Translations under genes and position numbers: made by a program
Notes under the pieces: model-generated
Told to the model about the DNA's origin: nothing
The model's database searches: none
Seen by the model: the letters and a program-made list of their open reading frames with translations, nothing else
NCBI GenBank assembly: GCA_910588615.1
Contig: CAJUOI010000004.1
Span: 1 to 64,000 of the forward strand
DNA from: an uncultured Christensenellaceae bacterium
Lineage (GTDB): Bacteria; Bacillota; Clostridia; Christensenellales; Borkfalkiaceae
Reading direction: 5' to 3'
DNA: 64,000 bases
In this document: in pieces, positions 15,423 to 24,037 of the stretch
Layout: each line of letters opens with the position of its first letter
Position numbering within the stretch: the first letter of the stretch is position 1

Positions 15423-16529
15423 TCACGAAACTATCTGTTCATCGAAGTCATGCGGATTAGAATCCACCAAAAGCGAGTGATAAATAGGCACGTTTAACAG
15501 CTTATCCTTGCTCTGATAAAGATTCCGAAAAGCCCTATCGTCGTACTCAGCCATGCCGCACGCGGGGAAATAATAAATCCCGTTTTCCCCGTCCAAACCG
15601 CTCCCTTCGCTCTGCGTAACGTGATACGGAATCGCTCGAAATCCGATCGTCTTTAAATACTTTTCGCGGTAATAATACTTTTCCGCAAGATACCGTTCCC
15701 GTTCGGGCGAATATTTTCCTTGCGCTTGCTTTTTAAAAAACTTTGCTTTCTGCTTTTCCAACTTCCAAAGTGCCGCCGTAGGCTTCATAATCCATTCTTG
15801 CCGCCTCAATCTGATATTGTGATCGGTAACGATTCGAATATACTTTGCGTTCTGGTCGTCGCCCTGCTCCGTATTCAACAACAAAAAGTCGCCGAAATGC
15901 CGATTGAATCGGTAAAAATCTTTTATGTCGCTGCTTGCGTTCCTTGAAGTCTTTGCCCCCTGTGTCAAACCGCTTTCGTCGTTGAAAATCACCGTGTATT
16001 CAGGCAATCTTACAAGCTGTAAAGGCACCTCGGGGGTCAATTGATAACTGAACCGTCCACACCGATCCCTTAACGGAATCGAACTCACAAGGCACGGAAT
16101 GCCGATAGCTTCGCGTTCCTTGTAGAAGAAATAACTTTCCTCTAACGATCGAAATGAAGTAATTTTTTCGACGTCCCCTTCCTCAATCCAACGGTTAATC
16201 ATTGCCGATTGCAATAAATAATCCGATTTCAACGCTTCCCACCGCCGCCCTGCAATGGCAATTGCAATGCTTGTCGCCGAAAACGTCTTTCCGACGCCCG
16301 GCTCACCCGTCAAAGTTACCGCGCGGCTCTTTCCTATATAATCTTCCGATTGCTTTAAACAGAGATTACGGTACCGAGCGTACTGCAACGCGGTTACTGT
16401 CGGAAAAATAAACATTCTCGTAAAGAACCGAAGAACATGACAGTAATATTTTCTTGTATTCTTGAACGGCTCGTTGTTTAATAATCGCTCTTGCTTTGCA
16501 AACCACCGTTCCGTATGCACTTTTGCCAT
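15423..16529 (-). CDS. Zot-like P-loop ATPase (inovirus pI-type candidate)
   Basis: The 368-residue ATPase has Walker A GEPGVGKT (75-82), Walker B TVIFNDES (179-186, D184 E185) and a following RFNRHFGDFLLLNTEQ stretch (207-222). The last matches the arginine/histidine plus glutamine sensor region of Zot/pI proteins, which drive assembly and extrusion of filamentous phages through the membrane. A hydrophobic stretch precedes the ATPase core (about 34-52); no C-terminal membrane helix is evident, unlike classic pI. The ATG at 16529 overlaps the upstream stop region (TGATATG), suggesting coupled translation; a TTG at 16571 is an alternative. A packaging, conjugation-like or transport ATPase of another type remains possible. 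Confidence 0.7.
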   Translation of the reverse strand: MAKVHTERWFAKQERLLNNEPFKNTRKYYCHVLRFFTRMFIFPTVTALQYARYRNLCLKQSEDYIGKSRAVTLTGEPGVGKTFSATSIAIAIAGRRWEALKSDYLLQSAMINRWIEEGDVEKITSFRSLEESYFFYKEREAIGIPCLVSSIPLRDRCGRFSYQLTPEVPLQLVRLPEYTVIFNDESGLTQGAKTSRNASSDIKDFYRFNRHFGDFLLLNTEQGDDQNAKYIRIVTDHNIRLRRQEWIMKPTAALWKLEKQKAKFFKKQAQGKYSPERERYLAEKYYYREKYLKTIGFRAIPYHVTQSEGSGLDGENGIYYFPACGMAEYDDRAFRNLYQSKDKLLNVPIYHSLLVDSNPHDFDEQIVS

Positions 16530-16530
16530 A

Positions 16531-17697
16531 TCACAAATATTTTTTGTAGCGTTCGTCAATTCCCTTGACAAACTCTTCGTCGTACTTACTCACGGGAACG
16601 CTCCACGCCTGCTCGTTCGAGTTCCAATGCCAACCGCGTTTTTTCAGCGCGTACACAAGCTGCTGTTTGGGACGCGTGGTAAACTTCATGAAAACCCGCT
16701 CCCCGGCGTCTATTTTTTTACGGTAAGCATTTAGATTCTCCGTTTCGTGCAATTTCTCGGCAGTTTTCTTTCCTCCGTTAAAATTCCCCGCTTTGATTTC
16801 TTCATAAATCTTAGCCGCGCTCGTGTTCTTTCTGAAATGATACTTTTTGTCGTACTCTTCGTAAAGTTCCGTATAACGCTTTGCATCGTGTACCGCTACG
16901 CCCTCCAATGCCCGCGCTACCATTGTCGATGTGGGATTTCGGAAAATATAGCCCGATTCGAACCGTTTGAAATATTCCTCTGCCCGCTTTGCTTCCGACG
17001 CCGAATTATCCTCATACTGCCGTTTGCTGTTTCGGACGCTCTTTTCCACGCGATCGAACCAATCCGAAATTTCCGCCCCCGTCTGCATTACTTTATCGCC
17101 CTTATCAAGCCGTTTGGAATTATACCGAGCGGGACCCGCTACCGTCCAAGGGACCCACTGCGCCTGATAAGACAGCATTTTACTCCAACGCTTATGTAAT
17201 TCGTCTAATAGCTGTTGCTTTTTTCCGTCCGAAATATCCATAGCCATAATTCTGGCGGCGTACGAATTATATTCCCGCTCCGAACCCGTACCTCGATCGA
17301 AATGACTGTTTGCGTTCGCCTGTTGGATCTGGCTTTTATTTAATTCAGGTATTTTAACACCGTCCGAACGAATCGGCGATACCGTCGGCGCGGGAAGTGC
17401 CGCAACCGTCTTTTGCGGCAATGCTTTTTGAGGTGCAACAGACGAAATGACATTTCCCCTGCGAAGCGTCTTTTCTTTTCCGCGTTTTCCCTTCTCTTTC
17501 TTCTGCCGTTCCCGTTCCGCCTTTCTGTACTCGTTCCATTCGCTCCACGCCTCTCTCGGCGACAAGCCTCTTGTCGAAAGTCCCGCTCCCTCCAAAAGTC
17601 CGTACGGACGTTTCCGAAGGTCGCTTTTTATATCAATTTTCACGCGGATAGGCTGTAATTCTGCCTGTTCCGCCTCGATAGTCTGCTTTCTTTTCAT
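16531..17697 (-). CDS. Unknown element protein, 388 aa, WxxxGPARYN motif
   Basis: I cannot name this family. The N-terminal 130 residues are basic, charged and probably disordered (RKAERERQKKEKGKRGKEK). A central domain near 150-260 contains DGKKQQLLDELHKRWSKML and then WTVAGPARYNSKRLDK; such a W-x3-GPA-x-YN signature occurs in uncharacterised phage and plasmid proteins. The C-terminal 60 residues (KKRGWHWNSNEQAWSVP) resemble a small DUF3560/polyvalent-type domain. The start at 17697 follows GGGAGG. It precedes the Zot-like gene, and its leader is opposed by the antisense RNA candidate at 17770-17844, an arrangement seen for plasmid replication genes. A replication role is therefore possible. 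Confidence 0.6.
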   Translation of the reverse strand: MKRKQTIEAEQAELQPIRVKIDIKSDLRKRPYGLLEGAGLSTRGLSPREAWSEWNEYRKAERERQKKEKGKRGKEKTLRRGNVISSVAPQKALPQKTVAALPAPTVSPIRSDGVKIPELNKSQIQQANANSHFDRGTGSEREYNSYAARIMAMDISDGKKQQLLDELHKRWSKMLSYQAQWVPWTVAGPARYNSKRLDKGDKVMQTGAEISDWFDRVEKSVRNSKRQYEDNSASEAKRAEEYFKRFESGYIFRNPTSTMVARALEGVAVHDAKRYTELYEEYDKKYHFRKNTSAAKIYEEIKAGNFNGGKKTAEKLHETENLNAYRKKIDAGERVFMKFTTRPKQQLVYALKKRGWHWNSNEQAWSVPVSKYDEEFVKGIDERYKKYL

Positions 17698-17734
17698 GAT
17701 TTCCTCCCTTTTTCGGTATTTCTTCGAAAAGCTA

Positions 17735-17763
17735 TTGACTTTTTCTTTCGAATAACGTATAAT
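17735..17763 (+). promoter_or_regulatory. Promoter of antisense RNA candidate
   Basis: TTGACT (17735-17740) and TATAAT (17758-17763) have a 17-base spacer and point rightward, against the surrounding operon. Confidence 0.75.
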
Positions 17764-17769
17764 AATAGT

Positions 17770-17844
17770 ACAGAAAAGCACTTGTGGCTTTTACCTCTCG
17801 GTGATTCTTTGGTGGCATTCGCCATAGCGCCGGGAGATTTTTTT
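17770..17844 (+). ncRNA. Candidate antisense small RNA (~75 nt)
   Basis: A good promoter places the transcription start near 17770. The RNA would have a first hairpin AAAAGC/GCTTTT and a terminal stem CTCTCGGTG (17795-17803) with CGCCGGGAG (17828-17836, two G-U pairs) enclosing TGGC-ATTC-GCCA. It ends in seven T residues (17838-17844). It is complementary to the mRNA between the 116-aa gene and the 388-aa gene, like copy-number control RNAs of plasmids. No reading frame with a ribosome-binding site is seen in it. Confidence 0.65.
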
Positions 17845-18193
17845 ATCTTCTTTTTTTATTCGCAAATACAATAATTCTTTGCGCTGTTTTTCTCGGAATC
17901 GTTCCTATCGTCTTATAAATTTTTGACTTGTAGGGCAATTTATCCCCTAAAATATCGGTCGTATAATAACTGTTGTTAATTCCGCTGGGCAAGTATAAAT
18001 CTTTGAACTTTGCTTCCATAAGGAATTTTTTCTTTTTTTTGATTCTTTTTTCCGACGGAATCTCGTAGAGGTGCGTCATCTCTATCAATCTTGTTTCTTT
18101 TGTTTTTCGGTCGTAATATTTCAAATAGTAATGCTCTCTTTCCCCTTTTTTGGATTCAAACATATACTTATTTTTTATCTTAACGATTTGCAT
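17843..18193 (-). CDS. Hypothetical basic protein, 116 aa
   Basis: Not recognised. The protein is lysine and tyrosine rich, with IKNKYMFESKKGEREHYYLKYYD early, a run of basic residues in the middle (KRIKKKKKF) and the basic end FANKKRR. No membrane segment or cysteine motif is present. High charge suggests nucleic-acid binding, without proof. The start at 18193 follows AAAGGGG; a longer frame beginning at 18226 runs through a stable hairpin and is less likely. Its 3' end meets the terminator of the antisense RNA candidate. Confidence 0.6.
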   Translation of the reverse strand: MQIVKIKNKYMFESKKGEREHYYLKYYDRKTKETRLIEMTHLYEIPSEKRIKKKKKFLMEAKFKDLYLPSGINNSYYTTDILGDKLPYKSKIYKTIGTIPRKTAQRIIVFANKKRR

Positions 18194-18214
18194 ATCAACC
18201 CCTTTCGGCTTATC

Positions 18215-18238
18215 CCGCCCGCGCACCAGCGCGGGCGG
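18215..18238 (-). other. Intercistronic GC hairpin
   Basis: CCGCCCGCGC-ACCA-GCGCGGGCGG is a perfect 10-bp stem in the operon gap between the two 116-aa genes. No T-run follows, so it is more likely a processing, stabilising or attenuating mRNA element than a terminator. Confidence 0.6.
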
Positions 18239-18253
18239 TTCGCTGCCGTTCTC

Positions 18254-18604
18254 TTACTTGAACTCGACGATCATCTTTTTTTGACCCGTGTTGTTCATTT
18301 TGCGGGATAACTCCGCCAGATTTTGCGCCGTTTTTTTGTGGTAGATCTTTTTTTCGCGTTTGATAAAGCAACCGTTTACGGTTTTCGCCTCTTTTTCCGT
18401 TACGATAATGGAATTTTTCGTAATGGAAATCTGACTTGCATTTGCGAAAATATCCTTCTTGGGCTTGTTCACCTCTCCTTTTTTGACGGGCGCAAGGCTC
18501 GTTCCCCCACCTTTCTTTTCTGTCGTCTCTGCGCCCGTTTTAGAGGCGTTTTTCGCCGTTTTGCTTCTGCAATTCGACTTTCCGTTTCCTTTCTTCGTTG
18601 CCAT
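18254..18604 (-). CDS. Hypothetical lysine-rich protein, 116 aa
   Basis: Not recognised. The first 50 residues are low-complexity Lys/Ala/Thr/Gly (KKGNGKSNCRSKTAKNASK); the rest (ASQISITKNSIIVTEKEAKT onward) may fold as a small beta-rich domain. The strong positive charge fits a DNA-binding or capsid-internal protein. The ATG at 18604 follows AAAGGAGG. It lies directly after the Ig-like anchored protein of 18619-19869 in the same operon. Function is unknown. Confidence 0.65.
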   Translation of the reverse strand: MATKKGNGKSNCRSKTAKNASKTGAETTEKKGGGTSLAPVKKGEVNKPKKDIFANASQISITKNSIIVTEKEAKTVNGCFIKREKKIYHKKTAQNLAELSRKMNNTGQKKMIVEFK

Positions 18605-18618
18605 TTTCTGTCCTCCTT

Positions 18619-19869
18619 TTAAAATGTGATATTATTCGACCCGTCCGAATTCGATACACTTACCGTGATCGAATCGTCCGTGTAGCCGTTCATTTTGAAC
18701 GTCGTTTTAAATTTGAACTCTCGCCGTGCCGATTTCAGAATTACCGTTAAATCAAAGAGATTCAACCCGGAGCACGTGTGCTCTTCAAATATACCGTGCG
18801 TATTTCTTCCTTCCGCGACGCAAAGGTATCTGTCGGCAATTTCATTCTTCTGTTCCATAGCAGAACGGTATTGTGCCGCACCCGCTAAATACGTTAGATA
18901 ACTGAAACTCAGATTGTCGCAGAAATACTTTAACCCGAAATATAACCCTTTCGTTTTTACGTCATAAATTTCGGTAGTCCCCGTAGATAAAATCGCCCTC
19001 GAATCGGTATCGTTATTGCTTCCTCTAAAAGCAAAATCGTCATGCGTCATTCCTTGAATTCCCATAAAGGTTTGCATTAGAACGTTATAGTTATCTTCCA
19101 GCAAATATGAAACCTCATATTCATCTTCTACGGTATATTCGCTGCCGTATGTAACGTTTAAGTTCGTCGCGCCGCCGCTCGGCTGCACCGTATCGCTTAA
19201 CTCGATTGCCACTCCCGTTTCGCCGCCGAAATTGCATTCGATTTCACCGAATTTTAAATCGATCGCCGTCGGCGCCTTTAAATAGTCCACGGCACAAGTT
19301 CCGCTTTTCGTAGGATCCTGTACGCTCGTTGCCCGCACGAGAATTTGCGCGCCAAACGGTTCCAGACAGCGAACCGTTGCCTCACGACTATTCTCTTCGT
19401 TTACCGTAACCGTTACGAAGTCGGTAGCTTCTTTGCCTTGCGCCCATGTTAAAGTAGGATCGGCAAACTTCACACTCCACGTCAGCGATTTGTTCATCGC
19501 CGTATCAGGTTTTACCGTTGCCGTTACCGTTACACCCTCGCTCGCCGTTTGGCTTTCCGCAGTTCTTGCCGAAAACAACATTCTCTGCGGAATCTCATAA
19601 GCCGTTCCGCTTGCAAGCGCGTTACCGTTTTCGTCCGTAACATCGGGTTGAAGCTCGTCCTCTTCGGGCGGATTTTCCTGCTTGTCGCCCCCTTCGTCGT
19701 CTTTCGGTTGTTCCGTGCCCGTTCCACCCGTGATGAATTTGCTCCAATCCCGATACCAATTCGATTCGTAGCCGATCCAGACCCCCGCCGCAATCACTCC
19801 CGCAAGGAAGATAATCGCAAAAAAAAGCGCAATCCCACTTAACGTTTTATGCCCGCTGTTGTTTGCCAT
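18619..19869 (-). CDS. Membrane-anchored Ig-like surface protein A, 416 aa
   Basis: A short cytoplasmic N-terminus and one membrane helix (about 11-33) are followed by an acidic Glu/Pro linker (KDDEGGDKQENPPEEDE) and an Ig-like (bacterial Big-type) beta-sandwich with LTWSVKFADP and VRATSVQDPTKSGTCAVDY (about 100-215). A large C-terminal domain with one-cysteine strands completes it. The topology places everything after residue 35 outside the cell. It is clearly paralogous to 26930-28060: the spacing of WSV, ATVxCL and CxxDY is the same. In a filamentous-phage reading such proteins could be minor coat or adsorption proteins; they could also be host-surface adhesins. The ATG follows AGGAGG. Confidence 0.7.
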   Translation of the reverse strand: MANNSGHKTLSGIALFFAIIFLAGVIAAGVWIGYESNWYRDWSKFITGGTGTEQPKDDEGGDKQENPPEEDELQPDVTDENGNALASGTAYEIPQRMLFSARTAESQTASEGVTVTATVKPDTAMNKSLTWSVKFADPTLTWAQGKEATDFVTVTVNEENSREATVRCLEPFGAQILVRATSVQDPTKSGTCAVDYLKAPTAIDLKFGEIECNFGGETGVAIELSDTVQPSGGATNLNVTYGSEYTVEDEYEVSYLLEDNYNVLMQTFMGIQGMTHDDFAFRGSNNDTDSRAILSTGTTEIYDVKTKGLYFGLKYFCDNLSFSYLTYLAGAAQYRSAMEQKNEIADRYLCVAEGRNTHGIFEEHTCSGLNLFDLTVILKSARREFKFKTTFKMNGYTDDSITVSVSNSDGSNNITF

Positions 19870-19872
19870 AAT

Positions 19873-20544
19873 TTACCTCCTGTTTGTTGTTTTTTTAATT
19901 CCTGTCGGAAACCCTATATTCGGAGGATTGATTTCTACCCCCGAAACGGGTACCCCGACGCCGAACCCAAGCCGTACTTCCCGCTTCCCGCAAACGATTA
20001 TCAGAACGAAATATTCGCCCGAAAGGTCCGTACCTTCTGGAACTTTCACGTCGTTGCTTCCGTAAATCGTCCGAAGAATCCCTTCCATTTGTTCATATCC
20101 GACCGTGAACCCGGAATCTGTCGGCGTGATTTTAAACGCTTTCGTAACGTCCTTTAATCTCTCGTTCGTTGCAATATGCACCCAGCGATAGTTTTTATCA
20201 CCCGCAACCTCAAACGAAAAATCCGCTTTGTCGCTTGCCTCGATCGTTACTGTGTAACCTTTTCCCGTCAGCGATTGAACCTTCATTTCTTCATTGGGAT
20301 AAATTCGCAATCCCTCGCCTGATTCCGTATAGATTTCGTTATTAAACCCTACGATAAGCGTGTCTATCCTTCCGCCGAATCCGTCCGTTACAATAAAAGC
20401 AATCCCGAGCCCAGCAAGGGCTAAAATCGAAATAAGCAGTAAAACGCAAATAGTAATTGCAATCCGTTTAAACACTTTTTTCGTTTTTTCCCTTTTGGCT
20501 TTCTCTTCGCCTTTTGATACGGACTTTCTCTGTCCTTGACCCAA
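19873..20544 (-). CDS. Membrane-anchored protein, 223 aa
   Basis: A basic cytoplasmic N-terminus (KGEEKAKREKTKKVFKR) and one membrane helix (about 29-51) precede an extracytoplasmic domain rich in beta strands. The family is not recognised. The start is TTG at 20544 with AAAGGAGG six bases upstream, which decides it. It ends three bases before the start of the anchored Ig-like protein, so the two are translated in tandem and may form one complex. The type II anchor topology is shared with both Ig-like proteins of the element. Confidence 0.7.
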   Translation of the reverse strand: MGQGQRKSVSKGEEKAKREKTKKVFKRIAITICVLLLISILALAGLGIAFIVTDGFGGRIDTLIVGFNNEIYTESGEGLRIYPNEEMKVQSLTGKGYTVTIEASDKADFSFEVAGDKNYRWVHIATNERLKDVTKAFKITPTDSGFTVGYEQMEGILRTIYGSNDVKVPEGTDLSGEYFVLIIVCGKREVRLGFGVGVPVSGVEINPPNIGFPTGIKKTTNRR

Positions 20545-20565
20545 AATGCACCTCCTTTAACGCCG

Positions 20566-21411
20566 TTATGTTCCCGATCCTATCCGAGCTTTCTCATTCG
20601 GTAAGGATTCGTGAACTTCTCCGCTATCTGCCGTTCCACCGCCCGCGGCTTCTTCCGTCGCCCACCGCTCCGCATACCATTGCCGCAATCGTTCCCCGGC
20701 GCAAAACCGTTTGATTTCTTCTGATATTTTTTCCGCACAACAGCAAACGTGCCCTTCCTCGTCTACGCCCTTGTTTCCGCAGATCGGGCAAATTTCCTCT
20801 TGCCGAAACAATGAAAGTGAAATTCCCTGCGTGCAGATTATCTCTTTCCTCGCCTCAACGACCGCCCTGTATCGTTCCGACACGTCCGTTGTATCCTGCC
20901 GCGCGGCAATTCTGTGGGCAATTGCCGTTTCAAGCCGTTCCTGCGTTCTTAATATCTTTCGATATTCCGCGATTCCGCCTTCGTAAATGACGTTCCCTTT
21001 GTCGTCTCGCTTGATTTTTCCGCTTTTGTCCTTCTCGGGAATCCCAATGAGAATTTTGTCCGCAGCTTCCCGTTCTTCCTTTCGCCTTTTCTTCCTCGCA
21101 TTGAAATACCATTTCGCTTCCTTTGCCAATAACGGAAATTCCACCTCTTGCCCCGCACTCAACTCTTCCGCAAACGTCGCCTCAAAATAACGTTCAAGCT
21201 CCAAAAGCGTCATATCGGAAAGCCGACCGCTTTGCTTTCCTCTCTGATAGCTTAACGAATAGATTTCCTCTTCCGAAACCGTCGCGTAACACTCTTCAAT
21301 CCTAACGATCATCTTTACCTTTCCACGCTCGCCCTTCTCTCGCTCGTAAATCGCGTATTCAGTCCCGACGTCATAACTGTAATAATTCCGCCCGTCTTTT
21401 CCTTCAATCAT
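20566..21411 (-). CDS. Zinc-finger protein of unknown function, 281 aa
   Basis: Not recognised. The N-terminal 120 residues form a probable beta/alpha domain (DGRNYYSYDVGTEYAIYER), the middle is highly charged and helical (NARKKRRKEEREAADK), and near 225 lies a zinc-finger-like CPICGNKGVDEEGHVCCC. The end is Gly/Ala-rich. The start at 21411 is preferred because GGGAGAAG precedes it and because it avoids overlap with the 53-aa gene; an upstream ATG at 21498 would add 29 residues. A nucleic-acid-related role is likely from the finger but unproven. Confidence 0.6.
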   Translation of the reverse strand: MIEGKDGRNYYSYDVGTEYAIYEREKGERGKVKMIVRIEECYATVSEEEIYSLSYQRGKQSGRLSDMTLLELERYFEATFAEELSAGQEVEFPLLAKEAKWYFNARKKRRKEEREAADKILIGIPEKDKSGKIKRDDKGNVIYEGGIAEYRKILRTQERLETAIAHRIAARQDTTDVSERYRAVVEARKEIICTQGISLSLFRQEEICPICGNKGVDEEGHVCCCAEKISEEIKRFCAGERLRQWYAERWATEEAAGGGTADSGEVHESLPNEKARIGSGT

Positions 21412-21448
21412 GATTTCTTCTCCCGCCGTGGTCTTGTCCTTCCGCGAT

Positions 21449-21610
21449 TTAAACGTCAAGATATACCCGCTCGTACTTGCTTTCGCCTCGATCGACATAA
21501 CCGTCCGAAATGCTTAAAACCGCAAGAACGCCCGATTTTTCCAAGGTCTTTAAAACCCGCTTCATCTTCTCGTTTTCTTCCCGCGTCCCGTGAAGTCTGA
21601 TTTTAACCAT
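21449..21610 (-). CDS. Small DUF3970-like protein, 53 aa
   Basis: The 53-residue frame begins MVKIRLHGTREENEKMKR and ends KYERVYLDV. The opening VKIRLHGTxEE is characteristic of a small family of phage and Firmicutes proteins (DUF3970/YvzF-like), of unknown function. The ATG at 21610 follows GGAGTAACGG. It ends in the region where the next gene could begin and supports the later start chosen for that gene. Confidence 0.65.
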   Translation of the reverse strand: MVKIRLHGTREENEKMKRVLKTLEKSGVLAVLSISDGYVDRGESKYERVYLDV

Positions 21611-21616
21611 TTTCCG

Positions 21617-22132
21617 TTACTCCTTCATAAAACAAAGCCAATGAGTATTGCTCCGTTTCCCCGATTTGTGCCCGAATACAGGTTTTTCTTTCGTACACTT
21701 CAAAACTTCGGAGACCCTTATATCTGTTTCATTCCACTTAAAAATCAAAATCCCCTTAGATTCCAAAACACGGAAACACTCGGCAAATCCTTTTGTGAGC
21801 ATTTCTCTCCAATCAGTATACAAGGCTCCATATTTTATCTGTTGCCACCCCGTAGGCGTATGTATTTCACTTAAACTTCCGTAAATTTCTTTGTATTTAC
21901 TTTTCCCCGTATACCTCGTCAGGTGCGGTGGATCAAAGACAACCATTTTGAACGAATTATTCAAAAACGGCAATTTAGTGAAGTCGGCCACAATGTCAGG
22001 ATTGATTTCAAACTTCCTTCCGTCGCATAAGGTTGTCGTTAAAGAACGAATATCGCAAAATAGCACTCTCGAATCGTTCTTATCGAAATAAAACATTTTT
22101 CCTCCGCACGCAACGTCTAATATCTTCTTCAT
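21617..22132 (-). CDS. Phage-type SAM methyltransferase (DPPH motif), 171 aa
   Basis: This class I SAM-dependent methyltransferase has motif I KILDVACGGKMF at the N-terminus, LPFLNNSFKMVVFDPPH with catalytic-type DPPH near 90, and FRVLESKGILIFKWNE (motif VI-VIII region). It matches by eye a compact methyltransferase family common in phages and mobile elements of Firmicutes; the target is not known, DNA being likely. The ATG at 22132 has AGGGA six bases before it; a GTG at 22144 overlapping the upstream stop is an alternative. It sits directly after the cytosine methyltransferase. Confidence 0.8.
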   Translation of the reverse strand: MKKILDVACGGKMFYFDKNDSRVLFCDIRSLTTTLCDGRKFEINPDIVADFTKLPFLNNSFKMVVFDPPHLTRYTGKSKYKEIYGSLSEIHTPTGWQQIKYGALYTDWREMLTKGFAECFRVLESKGILIFKWNETDIRVSEVLKCTKEKPVFGHKSGKRSNTHWLCFMKE

Positions 22133-22140
22133 ATCTTCCC

Positions 22141-24024
22141 TCACGCCCTCTTCCTTGCTGTTCTGCGATAGCTTGCACTTATCTCCTGTTCAAGCTGCGC
22201 CATAGTAATAATCTTGTTCCTCGCGGCAATATCCGCACAATTCGCCCGCACGAGCGCCTCTGCAACGGGCGGACAAACCGCGTTCCCCAGCCTCTCGATT
22301 TGCTTTGCCTCGCTGTACTTCTTCCCCGTCCTGCTCTCAATGTCGATGCAGTAATCTTCGGGAAATCCCTGCGCAAGCATGAGCTCCCGCGCTTTGAGCA
22401 TTCTCATTCCGATGTCGGAAATAAAGTATTGAACCCCGTCGATTTCGAGTATCAGAATTTCGTCGTCGGCAATCGTATATCCCGCGTAATTATTCAGTAG
22501 ATTCCGAATCTCAATCCAATGCCCGAGATTCTGACTGCTGTCAATCTTTTGCAGATACGTACAAACTACCGCTTCGTGCTCCTTTGCCGTAACCGTCGGG
22601 AACGGCTCGTCCATTCCCTTACAGTCCATATTGTTCCGTAAAACGCATAAATGCGATTCGGTGAGATAATGCCGAGGAAGCGCGGTTACGGTCGGCAGCG
22701 GGTTCTGCATTGCGCTCGCGTGGTCTGCCCCGCCGTAGTAATGAACGACGTTTACGGCAACCAAATTACTGTGATTCGTTCCCGTTACCGTCGGCGCGGG
22801 TTCGTCCACCTTTGCTCCGCGCCCGTCTCTTCCGTCGCTGTACCGAGATGATAGACTTACAGCCACGTACGCGTTGTGATCGATTCCCGTTACCGTAGGA
22901 CAAGGATCTCGCATATCTGCACCCGCCTGTTTTTCTCCGCTGAAATATTTGGAAATATACCCTTCACAAACAAAGTTCCGATTCCCTGTTGTAACCGTCG
23001 GAAGAGGCTCGTACGTAGAATGACAAGCGTTATTCGTGTTGTTGCTCATAATATACGGGGAAAGTTTCGGCTTTGCAAGATAGTGCTTGTTTACTCCCGT
23101 TACCGTGGAAAGCGGATTGTCGACGTCTTGCGGCGGGTTCCCGAAATTTACCTGCATAATGAACGGATTCGGATTCTTGATAACAAACTTATCCATTCCC
23201 CGCGCGATTCTGCGTAAAGTATTTACCGCAAGTCCTCTCTTTCTGCCGAATATCGACGGGCAGGGCAAGCTCATGTCGATACAGTCCGCCGCCGTACGGT
23301 ACTGCTTTAACCCTTTACTTTTTCCGTGCGTCGGCTTCGGAAACACGATCGGCTGCCCGTCGCACCGGGCAATCAGATAGAACCGCTTGCGTATCGTCGG
23401 CGTGCCGTAATCGCACGCCTTCAAGATGCGCCATTCCACTTCATATCCAAGCGCTTTGAATTGCTCGACAAACCGTTTAAACGTCTGCCCTGCGCGCTTC
23501 TTGTCGGGGACGAAATGTTGCTTTTCTACGGGCAACACTTCGCCCTTCTCTGCCGTTATGTATCTCTTTCCGCGTTTCGTCTTGACAATTTCCTTAACGC
23601 AACGACCGTGTATCCGCATAGGGACGATTGGTCCCCACGTCGTAAACTCTTCGACGTTCTCCATGATAATGACGCGGGGACGCACCGTTCCCGCCCACTT
23701 TAACAGAACCCAAGCAAGCCCGCGTATTTTCTTCTCGACGGGCGTGCCGCCCTTTGCTTTGGAGAAATGCGTGCAATCGGGAGAACCCCACAACAGACCG
23801 ACAGGACGACCGCCTGTTACTTCTTTCGGATTCACCTGCCAAACGTCCTCTTGATAATGCTTCGTATAAGGATGATTGACTTTGTGCATCGCAATCGCGT
23901 CCGCGTTGTGGTTTACAGCAATATCCACGGGTGCGCCGAGCGCAAGCTCCATGCCCGTACTCGCTCCGCCACCTCCTGAAAAGTTGTCTACGACCAGCTC
24001 GCGGAATAAATTGTCTTGGAACAT
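22141..24024 (-). CDS. DNA cytosine-C5 methyltransferase with TVT repeats
   Basis: The 627-residue enzyme transfers a methyl group from SAM to cytosine C5 in DNA. Motif I is VVDNFSGGGGASTGME; motif IV is GSPDCTHFS, the phage-type variant of the PCQ loop with C as nucleophile; motif VI is IMENVEE, motif VIII RKRFYLIA and motif X ERLGNAVCPPVAEAL. Between VIII and X are six tandem units ending in P-x-P/S-TVT-x3-H/R (such as PLPTVTALPRHYL), where the target-recognition domain normally sits. No restriction enzyme is nearby, so it is solitary, likely anti-restriction or regulatory. The start at 24024 follows GGGGGAAGAG. Confidence 0.93.
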   Translation of the reverse strand: MFQDNLFRELVVDNFSGGGGASTGMELALGAPVDIAVNHNADAIAMHKVNHPYTKHYQEDVWQVNPKEVTGGRPVGLLWGSPDCTHFSKAKGGTPVEKKIRGLAWVLLKWAGTVRPRVIIMENVEEFTTWGPIVPMRIHGRCVKEIVKTKRGKRYITAEKGEVLPVEKQHFVPDKKRAGQTFKRFVEQFKALGYEVEWRILKACDYGTPTIRKRFYLIARCDGQPIVFPKPTHGKSKGLKQYRTAADCIDMSLPCPSIFGRKRGLAVNTLRRIARGMDKFVIKNPNPFIMQVNFGNPPQDVDNPLSTVTGVNKHYLAKPKLSPYIMSNNTNNACHSTYEPLPTVTTGNRNFVCEGYISKYFSGEKQAGADMRDPCPTVTGIDHNAYVAVSLSSRYSDGRDGRGAKVDEPAPTVTGTNHSNLVAVNVVHYYGGADHASAMQNPLPTVTALPRHYLTESHLCVLRNNMDCKGMDEPFPTVTAKEHEAVVCTYLQKIDSSQNLGHWIEIRNLLNNYAGYTIADDEILILEIDGVQYFISDIGMRMLKARELMLAQGFPEDYCIDIESRTGKKYSEAKQIERLGNAVCPPVAEALVRANCADIAARNKIITMAQLEQEISASYRRTARKRA

Positions 24025-24037
24025 TCTCTTCCCCCAA

